Source: Cristatella mucedo (Eukaryota > Bryozoa > Phylactolaemata > Cristatellidae). From it: a DNA stretch of 64,000 nt. Where the stretch lies: positions 124,001 to 188,000 of the forward strand of contig WPIO01000246.1 in the NCBI GenBank assembly GCA_009760855.2. The letters run 5' to 3'. Shown here piece after piece: positions 56,157-64,000 of this stretch (position 1 is its first letter; every line of letters begins with the position of its first letter). The position numbers and the translations under genes were made by a program. Below the pieces are notes generated by a model. The model was not told where the DNA came from, did not search any database, and worked only from the letters and a program-made list of their open reading frames with translations.

Positions 56157-56858
56157 CACGTTCCAGGGGTCAGAGGCTAATTCCCGCCAAATCCTGCCAT
56201 ACTCCGGCCACGCTGCTGCTGGCCATGCCGCCGAGCTAGGGTAAGACGAGCGGCCGTCAGGTTAAACCTCTTTATAATAACGCATGCGCCAACAACCGCA
56301 GGGGAACTAAAGAATACTACAGGGAGGGTCCTATACAAGGTACACTTCGGGGGTGCAAGACGACGTAGCTAGCTCGAACAAACGTGTTAGTTGGGGTCAG
56401 TCGGCTTCTGCAGTCATGTCATTGTACTGACTCCGAATTCAACAGTACGAGCGTACGCCGTCCAAAACCCAGCTGGCTGAGTAACTGCTGGCTAGTCCGA
56501 GTCGACAACTACCACAGTCGTAAGTTTCCACCGAAAGACGCCAACTCAAGAGGGGGTCACGAACACGCTACACGGGGAAAGCGGAATAAAAACAAGTCAA
56601 CAACGAGCGAGCTATCTAGCTCCGCTCGGGGCTTGGGTACTTGTTCCCTTTGCGTGCGTGGCAGCATCGCCGGAGCACGCCTGCACGAATGCGGGAGGAT
56701 AAATCAGTGAGACCGGGAGGCTCCAACACCAGGATTTACTGGGCCAACTTCCCGTCTTGTCACCACACATGCGGCACTGCATAGGTCCGACCCCGGCCTA
56801 GCCGGTGACCTCATTACAGCCACCTAGTCACAGCCAACCGAACCCAGCCTGGGTACAT
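56157..56858 (+). mobile_element. LTR-like ~700-bp repeat, copy 1 (solo)
   Basis: Starts CACGTTCCAGGGGTCAGAGG and ends CCCAGCCTGGGTACATA. It is nearly identical to 59026-59738 except for a few small indels and a GC-rich central block. It contains no open gene. As an isolated copy it resembles a solo LTR. Orientation is given as the shared direction of all three copies, not as a proven transcription direction. Confidence 0.7.
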
Positions 56859-56859
56859 A

Positions 56860-57060
56860 ATGAGGGCGATACAAGTATCTCGGTCTTAAATCATGTGTTG
56901 AAGAATTAGAGTACCAATTCCTGTTTGAAGGAATGGGTTACAATGCCTGTTTTGTAGGGGCGTTTTATACTACCTCGGTAATGCCTGGGCTAAGCTGGTC
57001 TTCCATGGAACACCACAAGGTCCTTTTACTACTCTTTATTACGGCAGCCATATGGAATGA
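56860..57060. other. Spacer between LTR-like repeat and LINE
   Basis: About 200 bp, no feature recognised. Confidence 0.4.
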
Positions 57061-57990
57061 AGAAACTGCTAATAATAATATTGCACTTGATAAAGCGCCC
57101 TCAGAGAACTTAATCTCTTTCTAGGCGCTTTACATTTGCAGCAAAGTGATACGCAATAGAATAGTAAGTAAAATCATGCTTGAAAAACAAACAAAATAAA
57201 TAACATGGTTAGGGGTTACATGCACTGGGTCAGCATGCAAATGTGGTTAGTGGCAGCATGAACAGTGTCAGCACGCATAAGCACATCGAGGACGAATCAC
57301 AAGGACCCACTAAATGCTGTCCTAAATAGGTATGTTTTTAAGTTTCTTTTAAATGTGGTCAGGTCAGGGGATGTTCTGATGCAGGTCGGGAGGGAGTTCC
57401 AAGCTGTGGGAGCATACGAGCTAAATGCACGGTCTCCAAAGGATTTAAGGTTTGTACGAGGTATTTCTAGACTGTTGGATTCCGAAAAGCCGGTGGTACG
57501 ATGCTTTGCCTGATGGGGTAGTATATCTGAAAGATAGGCTGGAGCCATAGAATGAAGAGACCTAAAAGTGAGCGACAAAACCTTGAAGTCAATCCGTTGC
57601 TTGACTGGTAACCAGTGCAGGTCGGCGAGAAGTGGAGTAATGTGGCAACTGCGACGCTCACGACAGACAAGCCTAGCTGCAGAGTTTTTGCACCAGCTGC
57701 AATCGCCTGATCGCACATGCTGGTAGGCCAGTAAGCAGTGAGTTGCAGAAGTCGAGACGAGATGTCACGAATGCATGGACCAACTTAGACGTGGTATCCT
57801 TATCTAAACAAGCCCTAATTTTAGCAATGTTATGAAGCTGAAAATAGGCTGATTTGACTGTGGAGCTGATGTGGTCGTCTAACGAGAGGTCGCTTTGGAA
57901 TATGACACCTAGATTTCGAGCTGATGCAACTGGAGATATGCTGGCAGAGCCAATTTTGAAAGTCAGCCGAAAATCTTGCAGTGAAGGTAG
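57061..57990 (-). mobile_element. LINE family B, longest recent copy
   Basis: Minus-strand LINE 3' part with the open frame 57297-57716 (139 codons): LHWLPVKQRIDFKVLSLTFRS, SSYAPTAWNSLP and LTTFKRNLKTYLFRTAF. The (ATT)n tail is at 57069-57080, next to the GGCGCTTTATC motif. Similarity to the 2.3-kb copy extends to about 57950. Near-identical to 24301-24827 in the shared part, implying recent activity or duplication. Confidence 0.9.
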
Positions 57991-58137
57991 CAGATTGCTA
58001 ATAAGCGATTGTTTTAATTTATTGTTTTATTATATTAATTTATTTGGTATTTTTGAAAGCACAACATTTTGGAAGGTACGAAATATTTTAGCAGCATAGG
58101 GTGCATGTTTTAACCGTCAAATATAGGCGTAAAATAG

Positions 58138-58422
58138 AGCAAGCTATCCAGCTCAGCTCGGGCCTTGGGTACTAGTTCCCTTGCGTGAGTGGCAGCATCA
58201 CCGGAGCAAGCCTGCACGAATCCAGGTGCATAACTCGGCGAGACCGGGAGCCTCCAACACCACGACTTACTTGGCCAACTTCCTGTACCCAAGAGCCCCG
58301 GTGACCTCACGTCACGGCATACATCCGGCCATGCCGTAGGGTCGGACCCCGGCCTTGCCAGTGACCCTAACCCTCACTTTAGCCGTCCGGTCACAGCCAA
58401 CCGAACCCAGCCTGGGTACATA
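58138..58422 (+). mobile_element. LTR-like repeat, copy 2 (3' 285 bp only)
   Basis: Matches the last ~285 bp of the 59026-59738 copy, from GCTATCCAGCTCAGCTCGGG to CCCAGCCTGGGTACATA. The 5' part is absent. Closer to copy 3 than to copy 1 in the central words. Confidence 0.75.
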
Positions 58423-59025
58423 TGTCAGCCTCCGGAGGAGACACGTCCTCGTGTCTGCTATAGCCCCATTACAAGTCGAGCCATGCGGCCATCACAGAGG
58501 CTTTAACATGCTCAGTAGTGGCTGCCGAACAAGCCGTATCCTAAACGCGGTTACAAAATGTTGCGGTTACAAAATGTTGCGGTTACACAATGTTGCGGTT
58601 ACACAATGTTGCGGTTACAAAATGTTGCGGTTACAAAAGTCGGGTCTACACAAGTCGCGGTTACAAAAGTCATCACACTGCGCTATACAAGAATCACTAA
58701 GCTAAAAAGTTCTCGCAGAAGATCCAGTTCAGGGAAGACGTATGTTGCTGCTCCGGGTGCAGTACTGTCTAGTCGATGTCCTCTCTCGTGGTGTCAGCAT
58801 GCGTCGGTCAAACTGCTTCGCAGATGAACCTTGTTCACTTCAAGTCTCAAACTCGCCTTGCTGCACGATGTGATCGTAGTCAACATGATCCTCCGCTATA
58901 ACCCAAAACAGACCAAGGGCACCACCACTCTTAATGGCTCGAGCTGCACAGCACATGAACAGTCCATCAATAATAATGAGTTGGCTTCCGATGGGGCTAG
59001 CTCATCTGGGGAGCCCACTGGGCTG
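58423..59025 (+). other. Internal region between two LTR-like repeats
   Basis: A ~600-bp segment flanked by copies 2 and 3, the layout of a terminal-repeat retrotransposon in miniature. It has no RT or integrase motif. It contains a 16-bp minisatellite (58547-58672). No clear primer-binding site or long polypurine tract is seen, so the TRIM reading is tentative. Confidence 0.4.
58547..58672 (+). repeat. 16-bp minisatellite GCGGTTACAAAATGTT
   Basis: Five near-perfect units (variants TTACACAATGTT), then two or three degenerate units with GTC in place of GTT. Confidence 0.9.
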
Positions 59026-59735
59026 CACGTTCCAGGGGTCAGAGGCTAATTCCCGCCAAATCCTGCCATACTCCGGCCACGCTGCCGCTGGCCATGCCGC
59101 CGAGCTAGGGTAAGACGAGCGGCCGTCAGGTTAAACCTCTTTATAATAACGCATGCGCCAACAACCGCAGGGGAACTAAAGAATACTACAGGGAGGGTCC
59201 TATACAAGGTACACTTCGGGGGTGCAAGACGACGTAGCTAGCTCGAACAAACGTGTTAGTTGGGGTCAGTCGGCTTCTGCAGTCATGTCATTGTACCGAC
59301 TCCGAATTCAACAGTACGAGCGTACGCCGTCAAAAATCCAGCTGGCTGAGTAACTGCTGGCTAGTCCGAGTCGACAACTACGACAGTCGTAAGCTTCCAC
59401 CGAAAGACGCCAACACACGGGGGGAACGCTGTATAAACAAGTCAACAACGAGCGAGCTATCCAGCTCAGCTCGGGCCTTGGGTACTAGTTCCCTTGCGTG
59501 CATGGCAGCATCGCCGGAGCACTGCCAATATCGCTTGCACGAATCCAGGTGCATAACTCGGCGAGACCGGGAGCCTCCAACACCACTTCCTTGGCCAACT
59601 TCCTGTACCCAAGAGCCCCGGTGACCTCACGTCACGGCATACATCCGGCCATGCCGTAAGGTCCGACCCCGGCCTTGCCGGTGACCCGAACCCTCACTTT
59701 AGCCGTCCGGTCACAGCCAACCGAACCCAGCCTGG

Positions 59736-59738
<3 letters not shown>
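59026..59738 (+). mobile_element. LTR-like ~700-bp repeat, copy 3
   Basis: Full-length partner of copy 1, with the same first and last words; it ends where the (TA)n begins. Copies 2 and 3 share a CCAGGTGCATAACTCGGCGAG stretch that copy 1 lacks, so 2 and 3 probably belong to one insertion. Confidence 0.75.
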
Positions 59739-59787
<49 letters not shown>

Positions 59788-59788
59788 G
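59738..59788. repeat. (TA)n microsatellite
   Basis: About 25 TA units with one G interruption. Confidence 0.95.
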
Positions 59789-60191
59789 CTTTGTATAAGT
59801 CATTGCATAGCAACCTAGGAGAACTTAAGCTATGTTCAGGTGCTTCATATACGCCACGGGGATCCAGCCCACGATCTCGGTTGTCGTTATCCATAATTCT
59901 TTCTTTTGCCCCTGTGTGTAAGCTTGCCTACGTCCTGACCGGTTGAATAAGAGGGCTCACTATAGGACTAACCGTCTAAGTATCCTTGCTTTTTCTCATG
60001 TGACTGTACTGTGGCAGCAGGTTGTATAACATATTTGACTGGACAATCATAAAGCTCTTTTAGCGGCCCAGTCTTTTTCTTGGCAAGTCAGGGGCGAAAG
60101 CGCAATCGGTTAGTAAGTCTCTCTGTAAATATCCCCGTCTTCAGTGGTGATGATGCTTCCAATATAGCCCAGCCACTTGTCCCAACCCAGC

Positions 60192-60335
60192 CTAGTTGGT
60201 TTGGTCGAGCGGTTAAGGTGCTTGCCCCGACCGAGGTCTGGCTGAGGTCTTGGGCTCGAGTACCGAGGCAAATGTGACGCGCCTGAATAGAGATTAGGTT
60301 TCTTCGGTCGATATAAAAATGAATTATATTTCATA
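60192..60335 (+). mobile_element. tRNA-derived SINE
   Basis: The RNA polymerase III box A TGGTCGAGCGGTTAAGG is at 60202-60218 and the box-B-like GGGCTCGAGTACC at 60252-60264, 33 bp apart. They resemble a class II (Ser/Leu-type, long variable arm) tRNA head. The non-tRNA body CGCCTGAATAGAGATTAGGTTTCTTCGG and the tail ATGAATTATATTT match the 52565 copy. The acceptor stem does not fold, so it is not a functional tRNA. Confidence 0.75.
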
Positions 60336-62084
60336 ATTTTTCAGCCTCTTCGGTCGCTAGAATGATCCAGTTTCATTCCTACCAATTGCCAGGGAGGTTT
60401 CCAGCAGGTAGCCCGATTGATTAAGTAAACTGTTCAGAGAATTCACCTAATCGTATGCTCAAGGAATACTTATTTTGCTGCATGCACTTGAAGTTTGTGC
60501 AAACATTTACTCTGTTGTCACGTGATGTTTTTAAGTTGAGGCAGCTAGCTTTCCCCTCCAGTTCTTTAGCTGCTGTCGGTCCACTGGTGGGTATCTCTCT
60601 AATGGACGTCACTGCCAGCTAGGACGGCCTGCTTGTTACTCTAAGGCTAGTGGTGAGTAAAATGACAATTTATTGGTACTGAGGATGCGATATCTGGAGT
60701 TGATAGCTGTTAAAGTTGGGTTGAAGCCAATCGTTATGGGCCTAGTATTCTTGATGACAACGCACGGCCAGTCAGCTAGCCAGACTTATTAGCTGACAAC
60801 TTGTTTGATTACTTTTCCGGCTTTGCTGACCTAAACGGCATGACTTTGACTTTTCAAGCAAAGCTATATACATTTATAATGGACTGCCAACAATTCGGTA
60901 ATAAGTGACTTGAAAATGTATTTTCATGCACGTATTTACCACTATCACTTCTTTGTACCCAGATTTATGTTTCAATGCACTTCTGGATCAAAAGTCTTGG
61001 ACACATTTAGCCACTTGATAGATGGAAACCAAACTGCCAAATATTTAAATTCTAACTTGGTGATTGGACCTTAAGATGAATTTATTGTGCTTGTGGATCA
61101 TAGTATCTAAGAAAAACTCGCATACTAATTTATAAATACTTTTTGTGATGCTGCGAATATACATGCTGGCATCTGCTTTGGGAATGACTAGCTCTCCAAT
61201 TTTTTAATGATTCCCGAGTGAGGATTTCTTGGACTAGCAATATAGGTACCAGATGAAATATTCGGCAGAATGAAACTTTGCATAGTTAGAGTGTAACCTT
61301 AAAACCACACAACTGGTGAATATACAAATGTCGGTGACAGTTTGGCTGAGTTATGAGATTTAAGTGAAATCGGGAGACGAGCTGCAAACTGTTAGCTCCA
61401 CTGTACTCGGTAACTACAGTGCATATCACTTGCTGAACAACCAACCATTGCCAGATTGTTCAACCAACCAAGAACACGGCAAACGGCATCGGCAGCTAAC
61501 GACACCGGCTACACGGCTCAAATGAAAGCTTAAGCTGCATCGCCGACTTCAGGTGACATTAAGAAGAACTGACCCAGCCGGGATAAATATAATTATTCTT
61601 CAGTCACTTTGGCTATCGACATAGCCGAAGTAGCAAAAATAGCCAGCAGAGCAAAATCAAGCAATGGAGGCAGGCAGTACTTCCACAAGCAATCAATCAA
61701 ACAAGCTCCAGCCGAAGCACAGGGTCACGGCAAACAAAGGGAGAGAGACTGCCAGCCCCAACCACAATTGCTGACTACAGGTATTACAAGCTCAAATTGA
61801 AGACTATGCCTTCGACTGGGCTCAGTTGGAATTCTTGACCCTCGGCAATGGCACTGACTACTTGCTGTCGGTGATCTGCATCGGCTCGGCTCCTTGCTCA
61901 TCGCAGGGTGTGATTCCTTCCTCGGCTCTGAGGCTTGCCATGTTGAGCTACTCAAACTTCAGCCGGTGCTTCTCAGCAAACCTTGCCCTGAAAGGACAAG
62001 CGAAAGACGCTGGCTAAGGCTGACAGAAAGCTGCAGGAACCATGACAACGGTTCACCTATCTGAACTAATCGTCAAAAGGCTAA
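60336..62084. other. Unassigned DNA
   Basis: No gene recognised. Frames at 61609-61800 and 61826-62017 are short and motif-free. Confidence 0.45.
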
Positions 62085-62352
62085 GCATCCTAATGATCCT
62101 TATTTAACGAAAGTGAGACCTTTTAGGGACCATGATTTTGATTCCCATGCTCCCAAAGCCTGGAGCTCTCTTCTGAAAGACATCATGACACCTGTGTGTC
62201 TTCAGAACATTTAAAAAATAACCTAAAAACCTACCTGTTCATCACAGCATCAGCTAGGTCCTTGTGTTTTGCTCTTTATGCCTAGTGTGTGCTGACACTG
62301 AGCGTGTTACCACTATGTATTAACAAGTGCAATATTATCAAGTGCAATATTA
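62085..62352 (+). mobile_element. LINE family B-like 3' fragment, plus strand
   Basis: RT tail readable as FRDHDFDSHAPKAWSSLLKDI, corresponding to the family block around SSYAPTAWNSLP. A KTYLF-like segment and a 3' end AACAAGTGCAATATTATC come next, the second word group being duplicated. It joins directly to LINE family A. Confidence 0.7.
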
Positions 62353-63005
62353 TGTAATCCCCTTTTGGCTGGGCTGCCAAAGATAGCTATTAGGCCACTG
62401 CAGCAGACTATGAATATGGCTGCACGGCTAGTCTTCAAGTCCCAGCGGTTTGAGTACGTGTCTCCTTTGCTAAAAGAGCTAGGATGGATGCCGGTTGAGC
62501 AACGGATACAGAGCAAAGTTGTTAGGCTGACCCACAAGGCCTGCCTGAGCTTGGCTCCTCCGTACCTAGCTGAACTGCTGCATCAGTTTCAGCCTGTATG
62601 CGCCCTCAGGTCCTGTGTGGACAATACATTAGCTGTTCCATTCCTGTGCTTAGAGACCGTTGACAACAGAAGCATTAGCTCTGCAGGTCCTAGACTGTGT
62701 AACTCGCTTCCACAATTCTTACTCAACGACAGCTACTCTCCTACTGCCGACTACGGCTCATCCTTTTCAGCAGTCCTGAGCTGCTACTTTCATGCTGCTC
62801 ACTACCTCAACTGCTCTCCTGACTCTGATATGCTTCCCAGTTTCTCTTTGTTGGGCGAGACCAAGTCTGTTGGCTACCGAATGTGTACCGAAAGCCGCGT
62901 AGGCTGTGAGTGCACTATACAAAACTCTCCTGCGTAACACTCACGTGGTTTTTATGACTTTGTGGAGTTACAGACTGAGATACATTACATTACCTTACAC
63001 TACAT
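62353..63005 (+). mobile_element. LINE family A, best-preserved copy
   Basis: Open frame 62365-62937 (190 codons) covering the RT C-terminal region: AARLVFKSQRFEYVSPLLKE, KELGWMPVEQRI, LTHKACLSLAPPYLAELL, GPRLCNSLPQFL, then the family-specific end with SVGYRM and CTIQNSPA. Here the usual Trp of WNSLP is Cys. It is 5'-truncated at 62353 and lacks the polymerase domain. It provides the reference for the other three copies. Confidence 0.88.
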
Positions 63006-64000
63006 CAATATAATGCTTGATGACCCAACGCATGCCACCACTAGCCATGCGGCCAGTCTTCCTTTACAGGACATGTAAGGTGCCGTGAAACAGATTGTGT
63101 TTTCTGAAAGTGCTCGAAACTGGTATTATTATCATATTGTATGTTAGTATACATATCTAGTTAGGTATCCCAGACTTCACCAAACAGCTAAAGCACTCAC
63201 ACAGCCTACTCTCCAAAAGCATGCCAGCAGAGATAGCACATCAGAGCCAAGCAGATGCACAGCAGCATGACGAGTTTTCTTTAGGAAGAAGCAGGGTCTA
63301 CCGACTAGCATGCTTCAGTAGTCCGGCCCTAAAGAAGATCAACATGCGTAGTATTTCAAAGCAAGAGCTTCGATCGCTTGCTGAACGTAGAATCGACCTT
63401 TACAATCTCGTCGCTTAGGCAACAGTGCCAGAACGTTTAGCCCAGTATAAAAGGCCACAAGACCGAGAAAAGAGGGGATAATCTGAATGCACAGCAGGAT
63501 TCTAGCATCGAGTCACCACTCGACTACCTTTTCTTTCCATTGGCTCTAGTACCTTAACCTTCATTTTTATATGCTCAGCGCTGGGCATACTCAGTCAAAC
63601 ACACAGAAACTTGCAGCCATCGCAAAGATGAACAACCAGGGTGAAGGTGAAGGGTGCACAAGCTTCAAGGAGGCAGGAATGCAGAGCAGCAAGATTCAGC
63701 AATGCCAGCTGAAGGCAAACTTCGAGCATTTGCTAGAATACATTAGCAGTGAGGTACTTATGTTTTCATTCATTTTATGGTGGTACGAAAATAAAACCAA
63801 TGTCTCCTCTGGAAAGTTGTAAGAAGACGTCCAAGCATGCCTACCGAGAACCTGTAAGGACAGAAGTAGGTCAGATATATTGACGTCACCAAATCGCTAA
63901 AGATTGTGCTAGAGTAATCGGTTCACTACAAAACGGCTCTATGTACACGTTACAGGTGAGTACGCAAAAGCAATGTCCGGCTACGGCAATGGATTGTATG
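63006..64000. other. Unassigned DNA with two short open frames
   Basis: Frames at 63221-63418 (65 codons) and 63571-63822 (83 codons) have ordinary protein composition. The second passes a possible splice donor (GAGGTACTT near 63752), so a short host exon is conceivable. Neither has a recognised domain. Confidence 0.3.

Noticed and set aside
58547-58672. CRISPR-like repeat array
   Set aside because: The 16-bp units are directly adjacent with no spacers, so it is a minisatellite; the genome is an animal's.
60192-60275. Functional tRNA gene
   Set aside because: Pol III boxes are present, but the acceptor stem does not pair and a second copy shares a non-tRNA tail, which makes it a SINE.

Overview
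This is a metazoan (invertebrate) genomic window that is almost entirely made of mobile elements and repeats. I see no rRNA, no intact tRNA, no bacterial operons and no CRISPR. Evidence for an animal genome: CR1/L2-type LINE reverse-transcriptase tails ending in (ATT)n, tRNA-derived SINEs, metazoan-type Ty3/gypsy elements, splice-like boundaries, and an integrated Polinton/Maverick (adintovirus-like) element. The phylum cannot be fixed from the sequence. Layout. 1-4384: LINE fragments, a GA microsatellite and otherwise unassigned DNA. 4385-20690: an AT-rich, heavily decayed Polinton/Maverick-like endogenous viral element. It has a retroviral-type integrase, a double-jelly-roll major capsid protein, a penton-like protein, a FtsK/HerA-type packaging ATPase, an adenain-like protease, a phospholipase-A2/pX-type virion protein, a YqaJ-type exonuclease, several phage-tail-fibre-like genes and an HNH-AP2 endonuclease. 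I cannot find a protein-primed PolB. Its left 2.9 kb (4385-7313) is a diverged second copy of the integrase-to-capsid segment at 12002-14880. 20697-24300: a Ty3/gypsy element on the minus strand, cut inside its integrase at the Polinton edge and in its LTR at a LINE. 24301-31000: LINE pieces, a GC-rich patch and unassigned DNA. 31003-41060: a roughly 10-kb minus-strand repetitive gene or pseudogene, built from 11-residue (33-bp) repeats, 1.0-1.5-kb higher-order units and a 38-residue proline-rich repeat, with non-repetitive ends. 43470-43569: a small inverted-repeat element. 44760-46340: a Ty3/gypsy fragment whose integrase lies upstream of reverse transcriptase. 46850-49340: a plus-strand array of the same type of 33-bp repeat, now full of stops. 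50-64 kb: further LINE and SINE copies and a family of ~700-bp LTR-like direct repeats flanking a short internal region. How the parts relate: the Polinton genes form a virion/packaging module (capsid, penton, ATPase, protease, PLA2, fibres) plus an integration/recombination module (integrase, exonuclease). Most reading frames are broken, so the element is fossil, although a few short frames (9701-10099, 19275-19583, 19991-20437) remain open. All similarity statements come from reading motifs by eye; no database search was run.
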